From Rhizobium leguminosarum (lineage in GTDB: Bacteria > Pseudomonadota > Alphaproteobacteria > Rhizobiales > Rhizobiaceae): DNA of 64,000 bases. The notes beneath the pieces are model-generated. The model was not told the DNA's origin and searched no databases. It saw only the letters and a list, made by a program, of their open reading frames with translations. Each line of letters starts with the position of its first letter. Position 1 is the first letter of the stretch. Positions 43,762-53,000 of the stretch are shown one piece after another. A program made the position numbers and the translations under genes. The stretch is from contig NZ_CP016291.1 of NCBI RefSeq assembly GCF_001679785.1, positions 186,001 through 250,000 on the forward strand, given 5' to 3'.

Positions 43762-46170
43762 ATGCGCCCGCGTCGTGGTGTTCAGGGGTTACGCTTGCAC
43801 ATCGTTCTTCCTTCCAGCTCCAACACGTTTCAGCAATCCTGGATCGCTTCAGGCAGAATTCTATTTCTTATTGCTGTCAGTGGGCTTGGAGCGATCGGAC
43901 TTGTCGTGCTTTCGGCGCTCTGGGCAGGAACCGAGAGTGACGCTGCAGCCCTTGATCGACAGCGCCAGCTTGTGAATGCCCGCCTGCGCGAACAGGTCGA
44001 TCAGGTCGCCCATGTTATCGGCCAGTTCGGCAACGGCTACCTCACACGTGTTTATCCTGCCGCCCGGTCGACCGGAGGTTCCTCCTCCAGCCTCGATGCG
44101 GTTCTGACGGCGGCGGCCGGGAGTGCGATCAGCCAGACCGCAATGTCAGCCTTCGGCTACGATCAGGCCTTTGTCGTCGACGAGAAGGCGCAACTGCTCA
44201 TGCTGGCGGACGCCCAAACAGAAAAGCGTTATCGCTGGATGAAGCCCCTGTTTTTGCCTCTCCTTCAGGATGCCCGCCTTGGCGTGAGACAGGCCAGGGC
44301 TTCCAGCGAACGAACGCCGTCCTCCTTGGAAAGCCGCCTTGCGAGTGCGGTTCGCTCTAACCGGGCGCTGGCCAATCTGATGCGGCTGGAAGGTCGGCCG
44401 ACCATCGTCGGCGTCGTCGCCATCAACGAGGCCACTGAGAGGCAGCAGCAGCCGATGCGGCAATTCCTGATCGTCGTGCGGTTTATCGATGGTGCGGCGC
44501 TGGACGAATTGAGCCGGGAACAGGGCCTCAACGGCGCGCGCTTCGCGCGCACGGCCGATGCAGACGAAAACGAGGTTGCGTTCCAGATCGACGCCACTGC
44601 AAACGGTGAACCGATCGGCTTCATCGTATGGCGGCCCGATCTTCCAGGTTCGAGGGTGATCGGCCGATTAATGCCGGCGCTTTCGATTGCCGCCTTGGTG
44701 ATCGCGATCCTGTTCTCGGTCTTGCTGGTGCGCCTGCGAAGCAGTCTCGGCGAGTTGAGGAGAAGCGAGCTGCATGCACGGCAGCTTGCCTTGCATGATG
44801 TGCTGACCGATCTTCCCAACCGCGCCTTGTTCGCCATGAGGTTCGACGAATGCTTGGCCGAGACTCAGAATTCTACCGAGCGCTCGGCAGTCGCACTTCT
44901 CGACCTCGACCGCTTCAAAGCCGTGAACGACACGTTCGGCCATGCCGCCGGCGATGAACTCATCAGGATGGCTGCGGAGCGGATCCGCTCCCTGCTTCGT
45001 CCGGGCGACACGCTGGCCCGGCTCGGAGGGGACGAATTCGCCCTGCTTCTCCGCGACATCAAAGATCATGATCACGTTTTGCCGGCAATATGCGAAGCGA
45101 TCGTTGCCGAACTTGGCAAGCCCTTCCCGCTTTTGAGGGGCGAAGCGGTCGCGCGCGTCGGCGGCTCGATCGGCGTGACCGTCGTGCCGGATGCCGGGCG
45201 GAATGCCGATGACATCATGCGCTATGCCGACGTCGCGCTGTACGAGGCAAAGATGGGCGGGAGAGGCCAGTGGCGTCTCTATTCACCGTCCATGGACGGC
45301 GGCAGGAATGCGCGCGACATTCTCAAGAACGAATTGCGGGACGTTTTGGCCAAAAGCGCGGCCTCGTCCGCTGACGGTCCACAATCCGATCTGATTGCGA
45401 GCAGGCCGGACTACGGGTCGCTCGAGGTCTACTACCAAACGGTCCATCGCGCCGAGGCAGGATGCGCCGCGTCGGGCGCAGAGGCACTGGTGCGTTGGCG
45501 TCATAGTCAGCGCGGACTGTTGACGCCTGCCAGCTTCATCCCCGTCGCCGAGGAGGGTGGCCTCATCGACGCTCTTGGTTTCTGGGTCTTGCGCGAAGCC
45601 TGCAGAGCCGCCTGCAAATGGCCTGAAGACACGTTTGTTGCGGTCAACGTGTCGCCTGCCCAGTTGAGAAGGCCAAATTTCGCCGAGGAAGTATTCGCCG
45701 TGCTTGAGGAGAGCGGCCTGCAGCCGTCCCGGCTCGAGCTCGAGCTTACCGAGTCCTCGCTCATCGAGGATAATTCGGACGTTTATACGGTGCTGAAGTC
45801 GCTGCGCAGCCGGGGTGTTCAGGTTTCGCTCGATGATTTCGGAACCGGCTTTTCATGCCTCAGCCACCTAGTCCGTTTTGATATCGACCGCATCAAGATC
45901 GATCGTTCGTTCGTCTCACAGCTCGGCACCAAAGCCAACGGGGCGGCAATCATCGGCGCCATCGTCGCGCTCAGCCGCAATCTCGGTATTTCGACGACGG
46001 CTGAAGGGGTCGAAACCGAATATCAACGCGATTTTCTGGCCGCCCTCGGCTGCACCGACCTCCAAGGCTACTTCTTCTCCAAACCGGTTCCTCTGCACGA
46101 ACTTGACTGTTTCCGGAAAGCTGAGAGCGCCGCCGGATTGCTGAAGATTGCTCCAGGCGCCGTCGCGTAA
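43762..46170 (+). CDS. Membrane GGDEF-EAL protein for cyclic di-GMP turnover
   Basis: An 802-residue inner-membrane protein. Two membrane helices (near 30-52 and 300-325) enclose a periplasmic sensor of CHASE4 type. The GGDEF domain has the active-site motif GGDEF at 422-426 and an inhibitory RxxD site, RPGD, at 413-416 with the correct five-residue spacing. The EAL domain has EAL at 574-576 and later DDFGTGFS. Both active sites look intact, so it could make or degrade cyclic di-GMP depending on the signal. The start is uncertain; codon 1 at 43762 is the first in frame and lacks a clear ribosome site. Confidence 0.9.
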   Translation: MRPRRGVQGLRLHIVLPSSSNTFQQSWIASGRILFLIAVSGLGAIGLVVLSALWAGTESDAAALDRQRQLVNARLREQVDQVAHVIGQFGNGYLTRVYPAARSTGGSSSSLDAVLTAAAGSAISQTAMSAFGYDQAFVVDEKAQLLMLADAQTEKRYRWMKPLFLPLLQDARLGVRQARASSERTPSSLESRLASAVRSNRALANLMRLEGRPTIVGVVAINEATERQQQPMRQFLIVVRFIDGAALDELSREQGLNGARFARTADADENEVAFQIDATANGEPIGFIVWRPDLPGSRVIGRLMPALSIAALVIAILFSVLLVRLRSSLGELRRSELHARQLALHDVLTDLPNRALFAMRFDECLAETQNSTERSAVALLDLDRFKAVNDTFGHAAGDELIRMAAERIRSLLRPGDTLARLGGDEFALLLRDIKDHDHVLPAICEAIVAELGKPFPLLRGEAVARVGGSIGVTVVPDAGRNADDIMRYADVALYEAKMGGRGQWRLYSPSMDGGRNARDILKNELRDVLAKSAASSADGPQSDLIASRPDYGSLEVYYQTVHRAEAGCAASGAEALVRWRHSQRGLLTPASFIPVAEEGGLIDALGFWVLREACRAACKWPEDTFVAVNVSPAQLRRPNFAEEVFAVLEESGLQPSRLELELTESSLIEDNSDVYTVLKSLRSRGVQVSLDDFGTGFSCLSHLVRFDIDRIKIDRSFVSQLGTKANGAAIIGAIVALSRNLGISTTAEGVETEYQRDFLAALGCTDLQGYFFSKPVPLHELDCFRKAESAAGLLKIAPGAVA

Positions 46171-46251
46171 GGGGCTTCTAATCTTCCGCTTGTCAGGGGA
46201 ACTTTCGTCCCGCGCGACAGTTGACGCCCCGAAGACCGGAAGGAGGATCTG

Positions 46252-46836
46252 ATGGGCGAGGTCGGCGAGTGGCGGCACCTTTGCGTCGACGTGCAGCGGA
46301 TGTTTGCCGAAGACACGCCGTGGCACGTCCCCTGGATGGCGCGGGTCTCTCCCCAGATCGAAGAGCTTGCCGGACGGCACCCATCGCGAACGATCTTTAC
46401 CCGCTTCCTGCCACCCGAGCGTGCGGATGATATGCCGGGGAAATGGCGGGATTATTACCGGAAATGGTGGATGATGACGGGCGAGCATCTTCCGCGCGAC
46501 TTGATCGATCTGGCGTCATCGCTGGCGGCGTTGGTTCCGCCGGCAAGGTATTTCGACAAACGCACCTATTCCCCTTGGATCGATGGTCGCCTGCATGCGA
46601 TCCTTCAGTCGGAGCGGACCGATACGCTTGTCGTAACCGGCGGAGAAACCGATGTCTGCGTGCTTGCCACGACGCTCGGCGCCATCGATCTCGGCTATCG
46701 TGTCATCGTCCTGAAGGACGCCGTCTGCAGCGGCGCCGACGATACGCATGACGCGTCACTGGAACTTCTGCACGATCGGTTCTCCGTGCAGCTCGAACTC
46801 ATCGAGACCGAAGAATTTTTGAGGGGCGTTGGTTAA
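46252..46836 (+). CDS. Isochorismatase-family cysteine hydrolase
   Basis: A 194-residue cysteine hydrolase. The family triad can be placed as an N-terminal aspartate (CVDVQRMF), a lysine (YFDKRTYSPW) and a cysteine in GGETDVCVLATTLGAIDLGYRV. Members hydrolyse amides, carbamates or vinyl ethers. AAGGAGG lies five bases before the ATG. It follows the GGDEF-EAL gene by about 80 bases and is convergent with the ureohydrolase gene. The substrate is not known. Confidence 0.85.
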   Translation: MGEVGEWRHLCVDVQRMFAEDTPWHVPWMARVSPQIEELAGRHPSRTIFTRFLPPERADDMPGKWRDYYRKWWMMTGEHLPRDLIDLASSLAALVPPARYFDKRTYSPWIDGRLHAILQSERTDTLVVTGGETDVCVLATTLGAIDLGYRVIVLKDAVCSGADDTHDASLELLHDRFSVQLELIETEEFLRGVG

Positions 46837-46838
46837 AG

Positions 46839-46881
46839 CATGTCGCGCCAAAACGTGCGGCGGTTTTGCGCGAACGACATG
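46839..46881. repeat. Intergenic palindrome between convergent genes
   Basis: Outer CATGTCG/CGACATG and inner CAAAAC/GTTTTG stems, with GCGC pairs between, form a long nested hairpin directly after the cysteine hydrolase stop. It resembles dispersed rhizobial palindromes and may act as a terminator; the sequence is a different family from the repeats at 9826 and 18166. Confidence 0.6.
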
Positions 46882-46928
46882 GTCTTGGCCCGTCCGGCCA
46901 ATTGCCAGAGATGACCGAGAGGTCGGCC

Positions 46929-47990
46929 TTAGCGTTTGCCGATCGAGGCACTAAACACCATGAGGCTCAGGATCTCAAAGAGCACCTGTGCTGCGGCGTG
47001 CGCCGTGTTGGTCGTTGCGTCATATTGCGGGGCAACTTCGACGACGTCACCGCCCACAAGGTTTACCCCTTTCAACCCGCGTATCAATTCGAGGACTTCA
47101 CGTGTGGTCAATCCACCGACCTCCGGCGTGCCCGTGCCGGGCGCAAAGCTCGGATCGAGGCTGTCGACGTCGAAGGAAAGATAGGTCGGGCCGTCGCCGA
47201 CGATGGATTTTGCCTTGGCAATGACGGCCGCAATCCCCATTCCGCTGATATCCTCTGCGTGGATCACGGTCATTCCCGACGCATAGGAGAATTCCCACAA
47301 ATATTCCGCCGAACCACGGATGCCGATCTGGATTGTCCTTGTCGGATCGAGCACGCCGTCCAGCACCGCATTGCGGAACGGCCCACCGTGATGAAACTTC
47401 GTCTGATCGAAGGCGCCGCTTGTATCGCAATGGGCATCGATATGAATGAGGCCGACCGGCTGCTGCCGACCGATGGCCTTCAAAATCGGATGGCTGATGG
47501 AATGATCGCCTCCGACGGAAAGCGGGGCAACGCCGGCATCGACGATCTGGCCGATGCGCTTTTCGATGTCGTCATGGCTGAGTTCCAGCCGGTAGCGGCT
47601 TTGGAACGATATGTCGCCGATATCGGCGACCCGAAGATCGAAGACCGGCGCCGTGGCGAGAACGTGATTGTAGGGGCCGATCCTTTCGATGGCGCGAAGT
47701 GCTCTCGGTCCGAAACGCGAGCCTGGACGATTGGTAACGCCGAGATCCATGGGGATCCCGGTAATCGCAACCTGGAGATTGCCGAAGTCCGGATCCTCGG
47801 CGGCGACCTGCATGTAGGGTGCGCTGAGGAAGGTCGGCACTCCGGCATAGGGCGCCAGTCTCGTGCCGCTCTTGGAGATGATCTTCTCCGCTACTTTGCG
47901 AAACTTCTCGTCAAATATCTCGCCGCCATCGGCGTCTGCAAATTCTGCGCGCAGCTGTTCCAGCCGCGTTTTGTCCCACACCATGCGCAT
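46929..47990 (-). CDS. speB: Agmatinase/guanidinobutyrase-family ureohydrolase
   Basis: A 353-residue manganese ureohydrolase. The metal motifs GGDHS (near residue 160), DAHCD (near 184) and SFDVDSLDP (near 273) are complete. Such enzymes release urea from agmatine, guanidinobutyrate or guanidinopropionate; the N-terminal extension and ITGIPMDLGVTNRPGSRFGPRAL are shared by agmatinase and guanidinobutyrase groups, so the substrate is open. ATG at 47990 with GGAG four bases upstream; the 91-codon upstream extension has no support. Divergent from an aminotransferase gene (90 bases apart), which fits amine or amino acid breakdown. Confidence 0.88.
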   Translation of the reverse strand: MRMVWDKTRLEQLRAEFADADGGEIFDEKFRKVAEKIISKSGTRLAPYAGVPTFLSAPYMQVAAEDPDFGNLQVAITGIPMDLGVTNRPGSRFGPRALRAIERIGPYNHVLATAPVFDLRVADIGDISFQSRYRLELSHDDIEKRIGQIVDAGVAPLSVGGDHSISHPILKAIGRQQPVGLIHIDAHCDTSGAFDQTKFHHGGPFRNAVLDGVLDPTRTIQIGIRGSAEYLWEFSYASGMTVIHAEDISGMGIAAVIAKAKSIVGDGPTYLSFDVDSLDPSFAPGTGTPEVGGLTTREVLELIRGLKGVNLVGGDVVEVAPQYDATTNTAHAAAQVLFEILSLMVFSASIGKR

Positions 47991-48080
47991 GTGTCTCCGC
48001 TTCAGGTCCGTCTCGTCAGACAAAGATGTTGAGAAAACAATTGGTATCGTTGTAGCAATCGGTATCAAAGAGAAATCGAT

Positions 48081-49244
48081 ATGATCGCTGCAAAACCCAA
48101 TTCCCTCGTTGCCCGCCTCTCTACCCCGCCCATTCCTTCCGTCGTCGCCTGGAGCCGCGAATACAAGGGGGAAAAAGGGCCGCTCATCGATTTGTCGCAA
48201 GCCGTGCCCGGCTATCCCGCGCATCCGGAGATGCTTCGGCTTCTTGCCGAGGCGGCCGGACAACAGGTCATGACGGGTTACGGGCCGATCGAGGGCGAAC
48301 CTCTATTGCGCAAGGCCTACGCGGCTCACGTTGCCGAGCTTTACGGCGCCGACCTTTCCGCCGGCAATATCCATATCACCGCCGGCTGCAATCAGGCGTT
48401 CATGTGCGCAGCGATCGCGCTTGCGGGCGCCGGCGATACCGTAGCGCTCACCAATCCCTTCTATTTCAATCACGACACGACGCTGTCGATGCTGGGGATC
48501 GGGCGCCGATTGGTCGATTGCGACCCCGCCGGCGGCTTTCTTCCCGATCCGGGTTCAGCCGAGGCGGCCCTTGCGGCGGGCGCGAAGATGCTTGCCGTCG
48601 TGACACCCAACAATCCCACAGGAGCCGTGTATCCACCAAGCCTGCTTCACGAGCTTTTTGTTCTCTGCCGGAAATACGGCGCCTGGCTGATCCTCGATGA
48701 AACCTATCGCGATTTCCTTGGCGAGGATGACGGAAGGCCGCACTCTCTTCTCTCCGAGCCGGGCTGGGAGGACACGCTCGTTCTTCTCTACAGCTTTTCG
48801 AAATCCTTCTGCATTCCCGGTCATCGACTGGGTGCAATCACGGCAGGGCCCAAACTCATCGCCGAAATCGCCAAGGTGATGGACAATATGCAAATCTGCG
48901 CGCCGCGTTCGGCTCAGATCGCCGTTGCATCGGCGATCCCCGCACTCGCCGAGTGGCGAGCCGGCAACCGGCTGGAGATTGCTCGCCGGGCGGACGCTTT
49001 GAGGCAGGCCTTTTCCGGGCTGCCGGATTGGGAGATCGGAGCGATCGGCGCCTATTTTGCTTTTGTCCGCCATCCCCACGCCGATCAATCGTCTTCCGAG
49101 GTTGCCGAAAAACTCGCCAAGGAATCCGGCATCGTTTGTCTACCCGGCGCCTATTTCGGCGAGGGCCAGGAGCGATACCTCAGACTTGCCTTTGCCAATG
49201 CGGATGTCGCCTCGATAGGGCTATTGTCAGAGCGCCTTCGCTAG
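48081..49244 (+). CDS. Class I/II PLP-dependent aminotransferase
   Basis: A 387-residue fold-type I aminotransferase. Motifs are TGYGPIEGEPLLRKAYAAHV at the N-terminal lobe, NNPTGAVYPPS, LDETYRDFL for the PLP pyridine aspartate, and the Schiff-base lysine K241 in SFSKSFCIPGHR. C-terminal FANADVASIGLL completes the small domain. It would transfer an amino group to a keto acid; the specificity cannot be read. Divergent from the ureohydrolase gene and overlapping the end of the convergent flavin reductase gene by 18 bases. Confidence 0.87.
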   Translation: MIAAKPNSLVARLSTPPIPSVVAWSREYKGEKGPLIDLSQAVPGYPAHPEMLRLLAEAAGQQVMTGYGPIEGEPLLRKAYAAHVAELYGADLSAGNIHITAGCNQAFMCAAIALAGAGDTVALTNPFYFNHDTTLSMLGIGRRLVDCDPAGGFLPDPGSAEAALAAGAKMLAVVTPNNPTGAVYPPSLLHELFVLCRKYGAWLILDETYRDFLGEDDGRPHSLLSEPGWEDTLVLLYSFSKSFCIPGHRLGAITAGPKLIAEIAKVMDNMQICAPRSAQIAVASAIPALAEWRAGNRLEIARRADALRQAFSGLPDWEIGAIGAYFAFVRHPHADQSSSEVAEKLAKESGIVCLPGAYFGEGQERYLRLAFANADVASIGLLSERLR

Positions 49245-49760
49245 ACCGTTTTGATCAACCTCCGCAGGAAGTTCATGATAGCCGCCGCGCCAATATAGCA
49301 GCGGCCCTATGCCCTGCCGGATTTCCATCGCGCAGACATGTCCGACCAAAACGGCATGGGAATTGTAGTGGAATGCGGTTTCGAGCTTGCAGTCCAGGAC
49401 CGTCAGGGCATTTTCAAGGGCGGCCGCGCCGGTCTTGAGGCGATACCATCCTGCATCGCCGTAGCGCTCAGTGCCCTTTCGCCCGTCAAGACCGGCAAAG
49501 GATTGCGCCACCTGCTGCTGGTCGGCGGCGAGCACGTTGACGCAGAAGCAGCCGTACCGCTGCAGCGCCGGCCATGAGGAAGATGCTCGGTTGACGCTGA
49601 CGATGACGGACGGCAACTCCGCCGAAAGCGAGGAGACCGACGTTGCCGTGAAGCCGGTGCGGTCTTGTCCATCGCCGACCGTAATCACGCTGACCGCACC
49701 CGCCAGATGACGCATCGAAAGCTTGAAGTCCGCTTCGCTGATCAAAGCCTCGACACTCAT
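49227..49760 (-). CDS. Flavin reductase (NtaB/HpaC family) partner of an LLM monooxygenase
   Basis: A 177-residue flavin reductase-like split-barrel protein with the family landmarks MRHLAGAVSVITVGDG, RTGFTATSVSSLSAELPSVIVSVNR and CFCVNVLAADQ. It reduces FMN with NAD(P)H and supplies FMNH2 to a monooxygenase. The ATG at 49760 overlaps the stop of the upstream LLM gene by four bases (ATGA), showing that the two are made together as a two-component system. Confidence 0.9.
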   Translation of the reverse strand: MSVEALISEADFKLSMRHLAGAVSVITVGDGQDRTGFTATSVSSLSAELPSVIVSVNRASSSWPALQRYGCFCVNVLAADQQQVAQSFAGLDGRKGTERYGDAGWYRLKTGAAALENALTVLDCKLETAFHYNSHAVLVGHVCAMEIRQGIGPLLYWRGGYHELPAEVDQNGLAKAL

Positions 49761-51112
49761 CGGGCCGGCTCTTTCGTTTTGGCAAAGCGGTTGACAGGCA
49801 CTGAAAGACCCAGGTTTTCGCGCAAGGTCTTGCCCTCGTATTCCTCGCGGAACAGCCCGCGGCGGCGAAGCTCCGGCAGGACAAGCCGCACGAAGTCGTC
49901 GAGGCTGGACGGCAAGGTCGGGAACATCAGGATGAAGCCGTCGGCCGCACGCGTCTCGAACCATTCCTCCATGTAGTCGGCGATCTGGGCTGGCGTGCCT
50001 GTGATGCCGTTTCCGGTATGCTTCTCGGCATAGTGCCGGATGAGTTCGCCGACGGTGCGGCCGCTTCTGACGAAATCGACCAGCTCGTCGAACAAGGCGC
50101 GTGATCCCTTCGGCGCCGCCGGCAGCCGATCCGTGGGGAAGGGCTTGTCGAGAGCGACATCGCGCAGGTCCGCCTCGAGGAATTCGGAGAGCATCAGCCG
50201 GCCGACATCCGGATGCATCTTGTCGATCAGATAATCCACCTTTGCCTTTGCCTCGGCTTCGGTTTCACCGACGTTGATCACGATGCCCGGCATGATTTTC
50301 AGGTCGTCGGGATCGCGACCATGGGCCGGCATCCGGCGCTTGACGTTTTCATAAAAGGCCCGGTTGCGGTCGATATTCGATGCGAGGCTGAAGACGATCT
50401 CGGCCGTGCGCGCCGCCATGTCCATTCCGGGTTCCGAACCGCCCGCCTGGGCAATGACCGGGCGGCCCTGGGGCGTTCGCGCGATGTTGAGCGGCCCGCG
50501 AACCTGGAAGTGCTTGCCCTTGTGATTGAGCGTGTGGTGCTTGTCCTTGTCATAGTAGACACCGTTTTCACGGTCGAGAAGCAGTGCGCCTTCCTCGAAG
50601 CTGTCCCAGAGGCCGAACACGACATCGACGAATTCGTTGCCGCGCTCGTAACGCAACGCATGCGGGTCGAGCCCCTCGCGATTGAAGTTGTAGCCGGTTT
50701 CGTCGTGGTCTGACGTGACGACGTTCCAGCAGACGCGCCCCTTGCTCAAATGGTCGACCGAAGCGAACAGGCGCGCGACATTGTATGGCTCGTAGTAACT
50801 CGTCGACACCGTCGCCACAAGGCCGACATCGTTGGTGGTGACCGCCAGAGCCGAAAGCAGCGAGAGCGGTTCGAAACGGTTCATCTTGGTCGGAATGCGG
50901 GCAAGCGCCTTCGGATCGCCGACGGCGGCGGCAGGAGAATCCGCCATGAACATGAAATCGAACTTGGCCGCTTCGGATCGTTTGGCGACATCGAGCAGAT
51001 GAGCGAAGTCGTTGGCGCCATTGACGTCGCTTGCCGGATGCAGCCAGGACGCAGGATGAAAGCCGAACGTATAGACGAAAGTCCCGAGTTTCATCTTGTC
51101 AGTTCGCGCCAT
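49757..51112 (-). CDS. LLM-class flavin monooxygenase, NtaA/SnaA/DszA family
   Basis: A 451-residue flavin-dependent monooxygenase similar in layout to the protein at 5024-6397: LGTFVYTFGFHPASWLHPAS, FDFMFMADSPAAA, STSYYEPYNVARLFASVDHLSKGR, NVVTSDHDETGYNF and RRGLFREEYEGKTLRENLGL. It would hydroxylate a small N- or S-containing compound using FMNH2 from the coupled reductase. GGAGAG precedes the ATG. Its substrate is unknown; no transporter is in the same operon, although a polar amino-acid importer lies divergently about 2 kb away beyond two regulator genes. Confidence 0.9.
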   Translation of the reverse strand: MARTDKMKLGTFVYTFGFHPASWLHPASDVNGANDFAHLLDVAKRSEAAKFDFMFMADSPAAAVGDPKALARIPTKMNRFEPLSLLSALAVTTNDVGLVATVSTSYYEPYNVARLFASVDHLSKGRVCWNVVTSDHDETGYNFNREGLDPHALRYERGNEFVDVVFGLWDSFEEGALLLDRENGVYYDKDKHHTLNHKGKHFQVRGPLNIARTPQGRPVIAQAGGSEPGMDMAARTAEIVFSLASNIDRNRAFYENVKRRMPAHGRDPDDLKIMPGIVINVGETEAEAKAKVDYLIDKMHPDVGRLMLSEFLEADLRDVALDKPFPTDRLPAAPKGSRALFDELVDFVRSGRTVGELIRHYAEKHTGNGITGTPAQIADYMEEWFETRAADGFILMFPTLPSSLDDFVRLVLPELRRRGLFREEYEGKTLRENLGLSVPVNRFAKTKEPAR

Positions 51113-51225
51113 CGAGCTCTCCTGCTATGTCGGCCACGCCGCCAACGGTGGAGGGCGACTGCGCAAATTATCGCCAGGCGCAAATTTTCATCAATATCGC
51201 GTAGCTGAGTTCCGTTTTAGTTTTT

Positions 51226-52164
51226 CTAAAGTGTTGACTTGGGCGCCGATGCCAGAGCCTGCTGACGGGAAATAGCGACGAGCCAATCACGGAATTCGCG
51301 CCCATGGGGCTTCTGCAAGGCGGCCCGATCCCAGGCGAGGAAATAGCTTTCGCGCAGTGCAATGCGAAGGTCGACGGGAATGACGAGCGTTTGCGCCTCG
51401 AGCTCATCTGATATCATCGACATCTGCGCGAGAACGACGCCGCGCTTGTTGACGGCCGCGTCAATAGCACTGCTCGACAGGGTGAAGGAAAGGCCTGGCG
51501 TTGACGCGTCGAAGGAGACACCGGCCTTGGCGGCAAACTCCGCCCAGCTGGGGTAGGGGGTGAAGTGCCGTTCCCACTCGACATGGAGGAGGGGCTGTTC
51601 GAAGAGATCGCGAGCGGCATGCGCGCGATCCTGCATCAGCGCCGGCGAACAGGCAGGCACCACCCAATCGCGAAACAGTTCGGTATAATGTTCGTGCTGC
51701 AGCACGTCCGACCCGTAGCTCACGCGGAAATCGATATCGTCGAAGCCGATGCGGGGCTCTCTGTCGCGTCCGATGATCCTCACCTGCACGTCGGGATGAA
51801 GCGCCTGCCAGTCGAAGATGCGCCTGCCGATCCATTTGTTGACGACGGAGGAAAGCGCACTGAGGACCAATGCTGTCTCATTGCGCGCCTTTTCCAGCAG
51901 TTGCCCGGCGAGCGCGAATTGCTCAAATCCCTTCGATATCTCCTGGTGGTAGAGCCGGCCCCAGGCGGTCAGCTCGATGGTTCGTCCGCTACGTTCCAGA
52001 AGCGAAACGCCAAGGAAGCTTTCGATTTTGTGAATCTGCTGGCTGATGGCTCCCGGCGAGACGTTGAGCTCCAGTGCCGCGGCCGTCACGCCGCCGCAGC
52101 GCCCCACCGCCTCGAAGGCCTGCAAGCCCTTCAGCGGAATCGTCTTGAAGCGCTCATCGGTCAC
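51226..52164 (-). CDS. LysR/GcvA-type transcriptional regulator
   Basis: A 312-residue LysR regulator of the GcvA/AmpR-like branch (short LKGLQAFEAVGRCGGVTAAALELNVSPGAISQQIHKIESFLGVSLLERS start, HTH at about 8-65). GTG at 52164 is used; the frame can start at TTG 52197 but homology begins just after the GTG. It lies 29 bases after the GntR-type gene and 113 bases before the monooxygenase start, so it may regulate that gene. Effector unknown. Confidence 0.87.
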   Translation of the reverse strand: MTDERFKTIPLKGLQAFEAVGRCGGVTAAALELNVSPGAISQQIHKIESFLGVSLLERSGRTIELTAWGRLYHQEISKGFEQFALAGQLLEKARNETALVLSALSSVVNKWIGRRIFDWQALHPDVQVRIIGRDREPRIGFDDIDFRVSYGSDVLQHEHYTELFRDWVVPACSPALMQDRAHAARDLFEQPLLHVEWERHFTPYPSWAEFAAKAGVSFDASTPGLSFTLSSSAIDAAVNKRGVVLAQMSMISDELEAQTLVIPVDLRIALRESYFLAWDRAALQKPHGREFRDWLVAISRQQALASAPKSTL

Positions 52165-52193
52165 TTGCGGAGCCTCTCGTGATTTTCGCCAGC

Positions 52194-52898
52194 TCAAATT
52201 GCCGTCGGGTGAAACGTCCCTGCGAACTGGAACCGGTCGCCTGGATGGGTAATCTCGACATATGTCACCGTGCGCCCGTTCTGCCAGGTCTGGCGGATCA
52301 GGCTCAGGCAGGCCTCGCCCCTCTCCGTCTGCAGGATTCGGGCCGTCACGGTATCGGCCGAGACGGCACGAATGACATGTTTGGCCTTGGACCAGGGCAC
52401 CTGCTCAAGCAGCCATTTGCCGGGCGGGATCGAGGCGAAGCTCTCTTCTCTCGCCCGTGGCACAGCATCGAGCATGATGATTCGCCGCTCGATGGCATTC
52501 GGTCTGCCATCGACGATATGCAGGCATTGAAGCCTGAGGACTTCCGCATCGGCAGGCTCCGACAGCTGCTGCGCCTCGGCCTCTCCAAGGCGCTCGATCT
52601 TGCGGGCGAGGATTTCGAAGCGGTGCTCGTGTCCGGCCAGTTCCGCTTCGGTGCTGATATCCTGAATATCCATCACCGTGCGGTCGATCTGGGGCGATGC
52701 GACAAACGAACCGGTCTTGCGCCGCCTGACGATCATGCCGCGTTCGGCCAGCGCCGACAGCGCCTTGCTGACCGTCATGCGCGAACACCGATATTCGGCC
52801 ACCAGCTCGTGCTCGACGGGAATGCGGTCGCCGGGCCGCCAATCACCCCTGATGATCTTCGTCTCGATATCCGTGAAAATACGCTGGTAAATCGACAC
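52194..52898 (-). CDS. GntR/HutC-family transcriptional regulator
   Basis: A 234-residue GntR regulator of the HutC subfamily: N-terminal winged helix (YQRIFTDIETKIIRGDWRPGDRIPVEHELVAEYRCSRMTVSKALSALAERGMI) and a UTRA effector domain (LRLQCLHIVDGRPNAIERRIIM onward). Start GTG at 52898, or TTG one codon upstream. Divergent from the amino-acid importer, so that operon is its probable target; HutC-type regulators usually respond to histidine or urocanate or similar compounds, but no hut enzymes are in this window. Confidence 0.88.
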   Translation of the reverse strand: MSIYQRIFTDIETKIIRGDWRPGDRIPVEHELVAEYRCSRMTVSKALSALAERGMIVRRRKTGSFVASPQIDRTVMDIQDISTEAELAGHEHRFEILARKIERLGEAEAQQLSEPADAEVLRLQCLHIVDGRPNAIERRIIMLDAVPRAREESFASIPPGKWLLEQVPWSKAKHVIRAVSADTVTARILQTERGEACLSLIRQTWQNGRTVTYVEITHPGDRFQFAGTFHPTAI

Positions 52899-53000
52899 CA
52901 AGTCCGCACCTCATCCGGCGTCAGCGATCACAAATGCGGAACAGCACGCCAGCGAGATCGACGCCACCCGGCACAAATTTTGCGTTCCTCGTCTTTTACA

